Shown here piece after piece: positions 23,571 through 31,744 of a stretch of DNA of 64,000 nucleotides. Numbering within the stretch: the first letter of the stretch is position 1; the number at the start of each line of letters is the position of its first letter. The position numbers were made by a program, and so were the translations under genes. The stretch is from JAAXIE01 sp965263155 (GTDB lineage Bacteria; Chloroflexota; Dehalococcoidia; Lucifugimonadales; JAAXIE01): positions 930,001 through 994,000 of the forward strand of contig OZ253586.1 of NCBI GenBank assembly GCA_965263155.1, in the 5' to 3' direction. The notes below the pieces were generated by a model. That model was given only the letters and a program-made list of their open reading frames with translations, did no database searches and was not told the DNA's origin.

Positions 23571-25928
23571 ATGTTATCTAGGAACACGATTTGCTTTGAG
23601 GGAATCTGCCGCGTTTATCGGAATGCGGTAGTCAGCCACTTACGCAATGTATTGTCTAACAAATACCCGAATGATTGGCAATCTAGAATAGCCACTCCAT
23701 TTCAGAGAGAGTGGGAAGACATTCGAAAGAGCGCGGAAATTCGCCGAACAACCCGGGAACTTGCGGGCCCACTTAGGGATGACGCGGATTTACTGGATGT
23801 CCATCATTTCTATAACTTGTTCGAGGCGCATTTCGAAGATTTGTTTGTCGAAGTGCAAAGTATGTCATCAGTCGAGCGCAATCAGAAGAAGCAAGCTGTG
23901 TTAGCTTGGTCGAGAAGCATAAAGAATCTAAGGGATCCGGTACTTGGGCACCCGACAGATGACGACGTGAGTTGGGCGGACGCGTTTAGTATGCTGGATG
24001 CCGCTAGGCGGATCCTTGAGTCCTTCAGTCCCGCCGACGCTGTTCGAGTCACAGAGCTCCGAGATTCCGTGATAGCGAATGACGCCGATTCGGAGGTTAT
24101 GGACGACCGAAGGGTACTTGAGAGCAGCACATTACCTTCTAGGGAGTCAATAGCACAAAGATTTGTGGGTCGCCATACGGAACTGGAAGCGCTGCAAACA
24201 TGGCTCAACGACACATATTCTAGAGTTTGGCTTTTGGCCGGCGATGGTGGGAAGGGTAAAACTGCAATTGCCTATCGATTTGTGGAGACTGTGCTTCAGA
24301 ATCCGCCTCCCGGCCTCGAGATAGTCATTTGGCTCAGTGCCAAGGCGAGGCGTTTTGTATCAGGGATGGCCATCGACATTGAAGCGCCAGATTTTAACGA
24401 CTTGGAGTCTGCCTTGGACTGCGTGCTCCATGCATACGGCGACCCCGACGTAGGGAATCGCGATCTCAAAGGTAAAGAGGAAGAGTGTCGAACTTATTTG
24501 GCTCAACTGCCGGCTCTGATCATACTAGATGACGTTGATAGCCTAGAGGATGAGCATCTTAATGCGACGCTGTCTTATTTTCTCTTCAAGAACCCTAGTA
24601 TGGAATCCAAGATCTTACTCACTTCACGACGTATCCCGCTAGGGATGGAACATACTCAGGTCAGGGGATTCGAAGCTGGAAGTCGAGACGGTCTTGAGTT
24701 TATAGGCAGTCGCGTCGCCATGTACGAACTTGACCTGAGCCTATTCCCAAGAGCCACAATGAATGGTGTTCTAGAGGCTTGTGACGGAAGCCCTCTTTTT
24801 GTGCAAGACCTACTTCGGCTGTGCAAAGTGGGCGAGACACCGAAAGCGGCGATTGATAAGTGGAGGCGTGACGGCGGGGAAGCCGCTCGTCGGTACGCAC
24901 TAGAGCGGGAATTTGAGATGTTGTCCTTGCGTGCCAAGATGGTATTGCTATGTTGTGCATTACATGATGGTCCCGTGTCATTGCCAGAGATTCAGAGTGC
25001 GGGAGACATTTCAGTAGCGGATTCACATGACGCCATCCAGGATTTACAAAACTTGTTCCTGGTGCCAAGGCCACACTTAGTAGAGGGCATCCAAAGGTTC
25101 TCCCTGAATTCCAACACGCGACAACTCGTTCTGGATGTTCTCGGGAATACTGATTTGGCCCAACGAATTCGGAATGCGATACGGGCAATCAGTGGTCAAG
25201 CACATTCAGCCCCTGGAGATCGTGAACGCGTAGGCCAGTATATTCGCCAGGCAGTGACCTTGGTAAAACTAGGACGTCATCAGAGTGCGGAAGAAACCCT
25301 ACTGCAAGGACTGGACGCCTTCCCGGAGAACGCCACTCTGCACGGTAGCCTTGGTTGGGTATACAAGGCTTGGCGACCTCAGCGGCGCTATACAGATGCG
25401 CGGACGCGGTTCGCACGCGCTGCTCAACTAAGATCGCCACGGCTGGACACTTACCGGCATTGGTGGGACATGGAATCAGCGAATGCAGAGTGGACTGCGG
25501 CTGCCGATGCTGCTGACCGGGGAATCGAAGTGCTCGGATCGGTACCTGAGCTATGCTTCATGGCTGGTTTCGCACGAAGTCACGTTGCGAAGGATCTTTA
25601 TCAACAAGCCCAGTACGGCCGTGCAGAACAGGAAGCGCAAATCGCCGAAGCGCACCTAAAGAAGGCGCTGCTAGATGTTGATGATCTGGACCAAGGCCAA
25701 TATCGGTTCCATGGCCGAGTTCATCGGGCCATAGTACTGAACTATGAACACTTGGTCAGAATGAGCCAATCGAGAGGGGAACGTGGAAGCCAAACGCATT
25801 TCTTGAGACTACTTGCGAGCTCCCTTAACCGATGGGCCAATGAACACCCCGGCGATGTCAATGCCTCGTCGGAAAGGCAGCGTCTACAATATAGGTTCGT
25901 CGAGCTTAGCAATTATCTCAGCGGATAG
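23571..25928 (+). CDS. HEPN-STAND NTPase-TPR protein, candidate defence effector
   Basis: The 785-residue protein has three parts. Residues ~5-155 are a Swt1-type HEPN-like domain with the RNase motif R-x5-H (R121, H127 in RDPVLGHP). Residues ~195-550 are a STAND/NB-ARC NTPase: Walker A GDGGKGKT (224-231), Walker B ALIILDDVDSL (315-325), sensor LLTSR, and CDGSPLFVQDLLRL in the place of the GLPL motif. Residues ~570-785 are helical TPR-like repeats (AEETLLQGLDAFPENATLHGSLGWVY), the usual ligand sensor. This is the layout of STAND immune proteins that switch on a nuclease upon recognising phage; the role is inferred. Codon use is clearly AT-richer than either neighbour, so it was probably acquired. 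GGAG lies 8 nt before the ATG. The next gene starts 9 nt after its stop. Confidence 0.8.
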   Translation: MLSRNTICFEGICRVYRNAVVSHLRNVLSNKYPNDWQSRIATPFQREWEDIRKSAEIRRTTRELAGPLRDDADLLDVHHFYNLFEAHFEDLFVEVQSMSSVERNQKKQAVLAWSRSIKNLRDPVLGHPTDDDVSWADAFSMLDAARRILESFSPADAVRVTELRDSVIANDADSEVMDDRRVLESSTLPSRESIAQRFVGRHTELEALQTWLNDTYSRVWLLAGDGGKGKTAIAYRFVETVLQNPPPGLEIVIWLSAKARRFVSGMAIDIEAPDFNDLESALDCVLHAYGDPDVGNRDLKGKEEECRTYLAQLPALIILDDVDSLEDEHLNATLSYFLFKNPSMESKILLTSRRIPLGMEHTQVRGFEAGSRDGLEFIGSRVAMYELDLSLFPRATMNGVLEACDGSPLFVQDLLRLCKVGETPKAAIDKWRRDGGEAARRYALEREFEMLSLRAKMVLLCCALHDGPVSLPEIQSAGDISVADSHDAIQDLQNLFLVPRPHLVEGIQRFSLNSNTRQLVLDVLGNTDLAQRIRNAIRAISGQAHSAPGDRERVGQYIRQAVTLVKLGRHQSAEETLLQGLDAFPENATLHGSLGWVYKAWRPQRRYTDARTRFARAAQLRSPRLDTYRHWWDMESANAEWTAAADAADRGIEVLGSVPELCFMAGFARSHVAKDLYQQAQYGRAEQEAQIAEAHLKKALLDVDDLDQGQYRFHGRVHRAIVLNYEHLVRMSQSRGERGSQTHFLRLLASSLNRWANEHPGDVNASSERQRLQYRFVELSNYLSG

Positions 25929-25936
25929 GGGAATCC

Positions 25937-28216
25937 ATGGCCAGTGCACTTGAACACCTACGCGTAATCGATTTCGGGCAGTACATCGCTGGCCCCCTGC
26001 TGGGCATGCTCCTAGCGGACCAAGGGGCGGACGTGGTGCGGGTGGACCCACCGGGAGGCCCTTTGTGGGATACGCCTGCCAATGCCACTTGGAACCGGGG
26101 GAAGCGGAGTATCGCGCTTGATTTGAAGAGTGAGGGTGACCGGGAAGTGGCGCGCCGGCTGGTGGAGGGGGCGGATGTTGTCATTGAGAACTTCCGGCCA
26201 GGGGTGATGGAGCGTCTCGGCTTGGGGCCGCGGGAGATGACTGAGACCAACCTGCGTCTTGTGTATTGCTCGGTGCCGGGGTTTGCGTCGGACGACCCGC
26301 GGGCTGGGATGCCCGCTTGGGAGGGTGTGGTGGCTGCGGCGGCTGCAAGCTTCCGGCCTGCTGACCCGTCGCACCGTCCGGTTTACACCGCGATACCTAT
26401 TGCGTCGACTTACGCTGCTTTCCAAGCTGCTGGCAGCATCGTGCTGGCCTTGAATGCGCGGGAGCGGGACGGGCAGGGACAGCACATTGAGGTGCCTCTG
26501 TTCGATGCCATGTTTCCGTCCATCGGGCACCACGGCTTGCGTATACACGATGCCCGGCCCGAGCCGGTGACCTTTGCCACCCTATGGGGCGGCTTCTTCC
26601 AGTGCAAGGACGGCCGCTGGCTGCGGTTCGGCGGGTTTGGCAACCAGAACTTCCGCCAGTTCGTCGAGGCATCAGGGATTGAGTCGTGGGAGGATGATGG
26701 TCTCATCCAGTTGGACCGTCCGCTGCCGGAGAACGCAGGTGAGGTAGCCCAGATTCAGGAGTGGATACGTCAGCTCTTCAGCACGAGAACCGCCCAAGAG
26801 TGGGAGGACCTGATTGCCGAGGCAGGCAGCGAGGGGGCGGTTTGTCGCACCAGCGATGAGTGGTTCGACCACCCCCACGCCCGGCAATCGCAGATGGTGG
26901 TGGAGGTGGACGACCCCATCCACGGCAAGGTGCTCCAGCCCGGCATCAACGCCCGCATGTCGCTCACTCCGGGACAGGTGCGCGGCCCAGCCCCAGCCAT
27001 CGACCAGCACCGCAGCACGCTGTTATCCGAGTTGGATGCCCACACCAGCACGACCGGCCAGCCTCCGCCGCAAGGCTTCCTGCGGGCTGCTGTGGAGGGC
27101 GTGCGGGTACTGGACCTGTGCATCATCTTGGCGGGCCCCACCTTGGGGCGGACCTTGGCCGAGTTCGGGGCCGATGTCATCAAGATAGACAACCCCACTC
27201 GTGGGTCGACGGTGGCTCGACATAATGACATCAACCGTGGCAAGCGCAGCATCCTGCTGGACCTTAAGTCGGAGGAAGGGCGGGAGGTCTTCTGGAAACT
27301 GCTGGAGACGGCCGACGTGGTGGCCCAGAACTACCGTGCGGGCAAGCTGGAACAGTTGGGTCTGGGCTATGAAGAGGTGCGGAAACGCAAACCCGACATC
27401 GTCTACGCGTCCCTCAACGCCTACGGCCACCTCGGCCCATGGGCTGGCAGGCCCGGCCACGAGCAGTTCGCCCAGACTGCTGCGGGAATGGCCAATCGCT
27501 TTGGCGGCGACGGCGCGCCTGCGGTGCAGCCCAACCCGGTGAACGACTATGGCACGGGGTACATGGGGGCTTATGCGGTGGCACTGGCCCTGCTGCACCG
27601 GCAGCGCACTGGTGCAGGGCAGCATGTCGACACCTCCCTTGCCTACACAGCCATGACTCTGCAGTCGCCTTACATGCAGCGCTACGAGGGCAAGACTTGG
27701 GACGAGCCCAGCGGGCAGGAGGCGTTGGGTAGCGGACCGCTGAACCGCTTGTACCAAGCTAGCGACGCATGGCTCTTCATCGGAGCCAAGGAGTCCGACC
27801 TGCCCCGCATGGCGCAAGCCTCGGGACTGTCGGGAATAGAAGACCTGCAGGACGAGGCCCTAACGCAATCGCTGGAGGAGCGCTTCCTCGGCGACACCGC
27901 AGACGCGTGGGTCGCCCGCCTCATGGAGGCTGGCATCGGCGCGCAGCGGGTCATCACGCAAGTGCGCGAGCTGATGGAGAACCCTTGGGTGCAGTCCCAC
28001 GGCCTGAGCATCACCCGCGAGCACGAAGACTTCGGCCTCATCACTACGTGTGGCCCGGCGCCGCGCCTCTCACGCACACCGGTGCGCCCCGGCAACCCCG
28101 CCTCGCGCCCTGGCTCCGACTCCCGCCAGATACTGGAGGAAGTGGGATTAGGCGCCGACTTCGACCGCTTGGTGGAGGCGGGAGTGATAGTGACGGAGGG
28201 CGTGCGGGCTGGATGA
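25937..28216 (+). CDS. Tandem CaiB/BaiF CoA-transferase fusion
   Basis: The 759 residues are two complete class III CoA-transferase units joined head to tail. Unit 1 (~1-375) has LEHLRVIDFGQYIAGPLLGM, ADVVRVDPP, RGKRSIALDLKS and IENFRPG. Unit 2 (~385-759) has VRVLDLCIILAGPTLGRTL, ADVIKIDNP, RGKRSILLDLKS and AQNYRAG. The catalytic Asp region, usually G-x-D after GRPG, reads MPAWEGV and GRPGHEQFAQ, so Glu appears to stand where Asp is expected in both (inference by eye). Class III enzymes normally work as interlocked dimers, and the fusion would enforce this. The ribosome-binding site lies at the end of the STAND gene. The substrate is unknown. Confidence 0.88.
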   Translation: MASALEHLRVIDFGQYIAGPLLGMLLADQGADVVRVDPPGGPLWDTPANATWNRGKRSIALDLKSEGDREVARRLVEGADVVIENFRPGVMERLGLGPREMTETNLRLVYCSVPGFASDDPRAGMPAWEGVVAAAAASFRPADPSHRPVYTAIPIASTYAAFQAAGSIVLALNARERDGQGQHIEVPLFDAMFPSIGHHGLRIHDARPEPVTFATLWGGFFQCKDGRWLRFGGFGNQNFRQFVEASGIESWEDDGLIQLDRPLPENAGEVAQIQEWIRQLFSTRTAQEWEDLIAEAGSEGAVCRTSDEWFDHPHARQSQMVVEVDDPIHGKVLQPGINARMSLTPGQVRGPAPAIDQHRSTLLSELDAHTSTTGQPPPQGFLRAAVEGVRVLDLCIILAGPTLGRTLAEFGADVIKIDNPTRGSTVARHNDINRGKRSILLDLKSEEGREVFWKLLETADVVAQNYRAGKLEQLGLGYEEVRKRKPDIVYASLNAYGHLGPWAGRPGHEQFAQTAAGMANRFGGDGAPAVQPNPVNDYGTGYMGAYAVALALLHRQRTGAGQHVDTSLAYTAMTLQSPYMQRYEGKTWDEPSGQEALGSGPLNRLYQASDAWLFIGAKESDLPRMAQASGLSGIEDLQDEALTQSLEERFLGDTADAWVARLMEAGIGAQRVITQVRELMENPWVQSHGLSITREHEDFGLITTCGPAPRLSRTPVRPGNPASRPGSDSRQILEEVGLGADFDRLVEAGVIVTEGVRAG

Positions 28217-28441
28217 TAGCCCGTCATTTAGGCGAAAACCTGAATTTAGGGCTTGCCCGACTTGGTCCGTGGATGGGGGGTGCCCCCACGCTAGTGACAT
28301 CTGGCCGTTGACTGGGGTTACCCCTCGTCTCTACCATCCATATAGGGCCCCATTCGGCAAGCGAAGGCGACCCTTGCGTAAGCATTGCGCCCCACCCAAA
28401 GACCCCACTCAAAGGAAAGACAAGTGGACCAAAACCGGGAC

Positions 28442-28610
28442 ACAAATGTCCCATGAACAACCCGATTCCAAAGCTGTTCAGAGCAACAATGAGACCAAAT
28501 TCAGATACAAAAAAACGCGCGCCAGCTACGAACAGTGTCCCATTCGTCCCCTCTACAGATACAAACCCACACCCACTATCGGGACACATTGGGACAATGT
28601 GTCCCGATAG
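28442..28610. repeat. Intergenic repeat element, copy 2, with a long hairpin
   Basis: The 28217-28753 region is non-coding. Bases ~28480-28545, read on the minus strand, match copy 1 (CGCGTTTTTT..TATCTGAA..TGGTCTCATTG). Next to it is a perfect 15-bp hairpin, CTATCGGGACACATT (28576-28590), loop GGGAC, and its complement (28596-28610). The words GTCCC/GGGAC and AGATACAAA recur throughout the block. Confidence 0.6.
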
Positions 28611-28753
28611 TCCCACCGCTCTCCATCCCCAACAAGTACCACGAAGGGGAGGTTCTGAAGGAGGGTTGGACTGGCAGCGCTTACGCAGGTAAAATCGGCC
28701 CAAACCCAAGGGGCACATCCAACAAGCGGCCTTCTGGCCGAGAGGAGAACACC

Positions 28754-29278
28754 ATGCCTGAAGTAACAGGACTAGGGCACGTAGGGATCATCTGCGATGA
28801 CTTTCTGAAGATGCGCGACTTCTACACCCGCGTCATCGGCTTGACCGTCACCGATGAGGACCCGGACCGCGGAAGCTGCTTCCTGAGCGCCGACCCAGGG
28901 AACGAGCACCATGAGTTGAACCTTGGAGAGGCCCGAGGCCCGGAGCATCCCATGGGAGCCCGTCCTAAGACCCAAGGCGTGGGGCAGGTCTCCTTTGTGG
29001 TCAAGGGGTTGGACGACCTCCGCGAGTTCTACCATCGGCTGCAGGCGGAAGAAGTCCGCATCGCGAGGACCATCACCCACGGCATCTCGTTGAGCATCTA
29101 CTTCTATGACCCTGAAGACAACTACGTGGAACTCTACTACAAGACCGGCTACAACGTGAAGCAGGGCTTTGGAGCAGAGGTTGATTTGGACGCTCCCAAC
29201 GATGAGTTGCTGGCGTTCTCGCAGTCCTTCGAGGCAGTCCAAGGACCGTTCCAAGGCGCGAAGTTGCCCGTGGGCTGA
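28754..29278 (+). CDS. VOC-family protein (glyoxalase/dioxygenase fold)
   Basis: This 174-residue two-module vicinal-oxygen-chelate protein begins VTGLGHVGIICDDFLKMRDFY (first metal His), continues with EHHELNLGEA and GQVSFVVKGLDDLREFYHRL, and ends YFYDPEDNYVELYY with the final Glu ligand. The pattern fits extradiol-dioxygenase-like or lyase enzymes; the reaction is unknown. A C-terminal helix follows the fold. GAGGAG precedes ATG 28754. A second VOC gene follows 59 nt downstream, so the two probably form an operon. Confidence 0.88.
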   Translation: MPEVTGLGHVGIICDDFLKMRDFYTRVIGLTVTDEDPDRGSCFLSADPGNEHHELNLGEARGPEHPMGARPKTQGVGQVSFVVKGLDDLREFYHRLQAEEVRIARTITHGISLSIYFYDPEDNYVELYYKTGYNVKQGFGAEVDLDAPNDELLAFSQSFEAVQGPFQGAKLPVG

Positions 29279-29337
29279 GGGCCTGCGGAAACGCGTGTAT
29301 CCGCCCCGCGAGTGTGCGGAACAACCGGAGGCGCACG

Positions 29338-29730
29338 ATGAACAGAATCAAACACATCGCCATCTTCACTCCGGACCCGCAGAAGACGGCCGACTTCTAT
29401 GTTGATGTATTCGGCTTGGAGATGGCAGGGCCGGCTGGACGTGGGGGGTTCTACCTCAGTGACGGGCACATCAACCTCGCCATCCTGCAGGCGCGGGAGC
29501 CCGATGGCGACCTGCCCGACGGGTTCATAACGCCGACGGGCATCGACCACTTCGGCTTCCAGGTTGACGACTTGGAGGCGACCCAAGCCAAGCTGGCGGA
29601 ATGCGGCGCGGAGGAACTGCCGTCCCACGCGCCGCCGGGCGGAGGGGCCTTCTACTACGAGTGCCGGTACCGAGGGGCTGGAGGCCAAGTGGTGGATGTG
29701 ACTGAGAACGGGTGGGTTGGAACGAGCTAG
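29338..29730 (+). CDS. VOC-family protein (glyoxalase-like)
   Basis: The 130 residues start MNRIKHIAIFTPDPQKTADFY (first metal His) and continue YLSDGHINLAILQ, GIDHFGFQVDDLEATQAKL and a C-terminal GGQVVDVTENGW, where the usual terminal Glu ligand region reads VVDVTE. This is one compact VOC unit. ATG 29338 has GGAGG 7 nt upstream and is preferred over an in-frame upstream start. It is likely co-transcribed with the preceding VOC gene and is convergent with the LLM oxidoreductase gene, 7 nt away. Confidence 0.88.
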   Translation: MNRIKHIAIFTPDPQKTADFYVDVFGLEMAGPAGRGGFYLSDGHINLAILQAREPDGDLPDGFITPTGIDHFGFQVDDLEATQAKLAECGAEELPSHAPPGGGAFYYECRYRGAGGQVVDVTENGWVGTS

Positions 29731-29737
29731 TTCTGTC

Positions 29738-30823
29738 CTATCCTCTCTTAGCTAGCGCCTCGCGGGGGAAGTCGCGAATGAGATCGCGGGCGGCGTTGGC
29801 GTTGGGTGCTTGTATGACGAGGTTGTCGACACCAGTGGCTTCGATGGCTTCGAGGCGCTGCATGATCTGCGATGGAGAGCCGGTGAGAGTGCGGGCGATG
29901 TCTTGCTCGGAGACGAAGCGCTCCTCGCCTGGTTTCATGAAGACCATGTGCCCGCGGTGGACGTCGAGATAGAGGCGGTCGGAAGGGGTACCCCTCTCTT
30001 CGGCGTATGCCCGTATGTAGGCATCGTATTCGGTGGCTGTTCTGGTGGTCCCCGACTGGCCTAGGTTGGAGCCGGGCCCATAGCCGGCCTCCCATTGTGC
30101 GTGGATCCGCATCACCAAGTTCGGGGCTACATGGGCCATGACGCGGTCGGAGTTCATGGACTCGCCTTCGTAGAGGACGCAGCCGGCAATGTTGGCCACT
30201 GTGTAGGGGTTGAAGTCGCCACGGCCAGCGGCTCGGGCGGCTTGGACTACGGCGTCGCGGTCGGCGTCGAGGTTGCGGCCTGCGCCAATGGTGACCCAGC
30301 CGTCGGCGATTTCTCCCACTGCCTGTAGGGCCTTGGGGCCGTTGGCCGCCATGAAGACGGGGATGGGGTCGTGGATGTTGATGAAGCTGTCGCGGTCGGG
30401 ATGCATGAGGCGAATCCATCGCTCACGGTCCCCCTCGCGAAATAGGACGTTTTCCCCGGCAAGAAGGCCCTTTACGTCCAAGGCGTACTGTTTGAAGTAA
30501 TCGACAGGCACTGCGGGCAGGCCCATGGTGTTGCGTCCGGTATAGCCGGTGCCCAAGGCGAGGGTGACGCGTCCGGGGGCCAGCTTGTTGATGGTGGCGA
30601 TGGCGGAGGCGGTGACGGGGGCAATGCGGTTGGTGGGGATGGCGACCAGCGTGCCCAGCCGGATGCGCTCGGTGTTCTGGGCTGCGAGGGCCATGGTGGC
30701 GTAGACGTCGCTGTATATCAGCTGTGAATCGAAGAACCATGCGTGGGTGAAGCCTGCCTCCTCGGCTGCTTGGACTTCGCGCCAAGCATCGATGTATGAG
30801 GGTATGGAAATGCCGATGTCCAT
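29738..30823 (-). CDS. LLM-class flavin-dependent oxidoreductase
   Basis: This second luciferase-like enzyme of the window has about 361 residues: MDIGISIPSYIDAWREVQAA, EEAGFTHAWFFDSQ, QNTERIRLGTLVAIPTNRI, LALGTGYTGRNTMGL and VFMAANGPKALQAVGEIADGW. The latter blocks are closest to F420- or FMN-dependent members such as methylene-H4MPT reductase-like proteins. It is only distantly similar to the 14.7 kb copy. ATG 30821-30823 has GGAG about 9 nt upstream. It is transcribed away from tRNA-Leu on the same strand, so read-through is possible. Confidence 0.9.
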   Translation of the reverse strand: MDIGISIPSYIDAWREVQAAEEAGFTHAWFFDSQLIYSDVYATMALAAQNTERIRLGTLVAIPTNRIAPVTASAIATINKLAPGRVTLALGTGYTGRNTMGLPAVPVDYFKQYALDVKGLLAGENVLFREGDRERWIRLMHPDRDSFINIHDPIPVFMAANGPKALQAVGEIADGWVTIGAGRNLDADRDAVVQAARAAGRGDFNPYTVANIAGCVLYEGESMNSDRVMAHVAPNLVMRIHAQWEAGYGPGSNLGQSGTTRTATEYDAYIRAYAEERGTPSDRLYLDVHRGHMVFMKPGEERFVSEQDIARTLTGSPSQIMQRLEAIEATGVDNLVIQAPNANAARDLIRDFPREALAKRG

Positions 30824-30852
30824 GGTTGAACGCTCCAAGGGAGGGTGAGTGT

Positions 30853-30938
30853 TGGTGCCGAAGCCCGGATTCGAACCGGGACAGGGTTTCCCCCAACGGT
30901 GTTTGAGACCGTCGCGTCTACCGTTCCGCCACTTCGGC
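30853..30938 (-). tRNA. tRNA-Leu (anticodon CAA)
   Basis: The 86-nt reverse complement has acceptor GCCGAAG/CTTCGGC, the anticodon stem ACGGT/ACCGT around loop CTCAAAC (anticodon CAA), a long variable arm (GGGGGAAACCC type) as in Leu tRNAs, and T-arm CCCGG TTCGAAT CCGGG. The CCA end is encoded (30853-30855). Confidence 0.95.
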
Positions 30939-30948
30939 CTAGGCCTAC

Positions 30949-30954
30949 ATTATA
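30949..30954 (-). promoter_or_regulatory. -10 box for tRNA-Leu
   Basis: On the minus strand a perfect TATAAT ends 10 nt before the mature tRNA 5' end. No good -35 is visible. Confidence 0.5.
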
Positions 30955-31069
30955 GCCGATGCGGCCGCCTTGAGACCCTCGCAGGATGCCCTTCTGATGA
31001 CAGGTTGGACTGGGCGGCTCCGAATGTGTAACCTTCATACACACCCTCATGAGGAAGGGGAGTCCGCGA

Positions 31070-31337
31070 ATGGCTAGGGTCCAGTTGGTGATACCTGATT
31101 CTGACCGCGACCGCTACGTCTATCAAGCACAACGTGAGGGTATGACATTCAGCGCTTGGCTCCGGGCAGGCTGAAGAGCGTCTGGCAAAGCAACAGCCGA
31201 AGCGATTTGAGTCCGTGGAAGAATTGCGGGAATTCTTCCGGGAATGCAATGAGCGAGCGGGGCCGGGACGGGAGCCTGATTGGGAAGAGAGCAAGCGGGT
31301 AATCGACAAGCTGCCATCTTGGGCCCACGATACATGA
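31070..31337 (+). pseudogene. Antitoxin gene with a +1 frameshift (VapB-like)
   Basis: ATG 31070, with AGGGGAG about 8 nt upstream, opens MARVQLVIPDSDRDRYVYQA and reaches TGA at 31172-31174 after 34 codons. Skipping one base (near 31168-31171) restores a frame reading AEERLAKQQPKRFESVEELR and onward to WAHDT, whose stop (31335-31337) overlaps the toxin ATG in the typical ATGA fashion. The rejoined ~88-residue protein has a ribbon-helix-helix-like start and an acidic toxin-wrapping tail. A one-base insertion, an assembly error or programmed +1 frameshifting are possible. Confidence 0.75.
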
Positions 31338-31717
31338 CCTTCGTAGACAGCAATGCACTGATGTACGCTGTGGGTAAGCCTCATCCCCTCCAGCCCGAGG
31401 CACAAGAGTTCTTCGTGCAGGCAATACAGGAAGGTGTTGTCCTCAGCACGTCCGCGGAAGTACTGCAAGAGATGCTTCACATCTATAAGTCCACAGGCCG
31501 TATTGAACTCTTCGAGAACGCCTTGGCATTAGTAACGGAGCTTGGCATGGAAGTGTGGCCCCTCGAAAGTGAGGATGTCTTGCTTGCCCGTCAACTACAT
31601 GTGCTGCATCCAGGGTTGAGTGTCCGCGACCTCTGCCATCTGGCCAGCTGCCGCAGGCGAGGGGTACGCGACATCAAGACTTTCGACGAGGCATTTGGGG
31701 CTGTGGTGGCTCAGTGA
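31334..31717 (+). CDS. PIN-domain toxin (VapC-like)
   Basis: This 127-residue PIN-fold ribonuclease shows the acidic residues expected at the active site: Asp in MTFVDSNALMYA, Glu in STSAEVLQEMLHIY, Asp in GLSVRDLCHLASC and Asp in DIKTFDEAF. VapC proteins cleave tRNA or rRNA unless held by VapB. The ATG overlaps the end of the antitoxin frame (ATGA), showing the operon. The toxin is intact while the antitoxin is frameshifted, which would be dangerous if both observations are true; see findings. Confidence 0.85.
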   Translation: MTFVDSNALMYAVGKPHPLQPEAQEFFVQAIQEGVVLSTSAEVLQEMLHIYKSTGRIELFENALALVTELGMEVWPLESEDVLLARQLHVLHPGLSVRDLCHLASCRRRGVRDIKTFDEAFGAVVAQ

Positions 31718-31744
31718 CTAAATACCCTGCCTAATCGAAGACCG

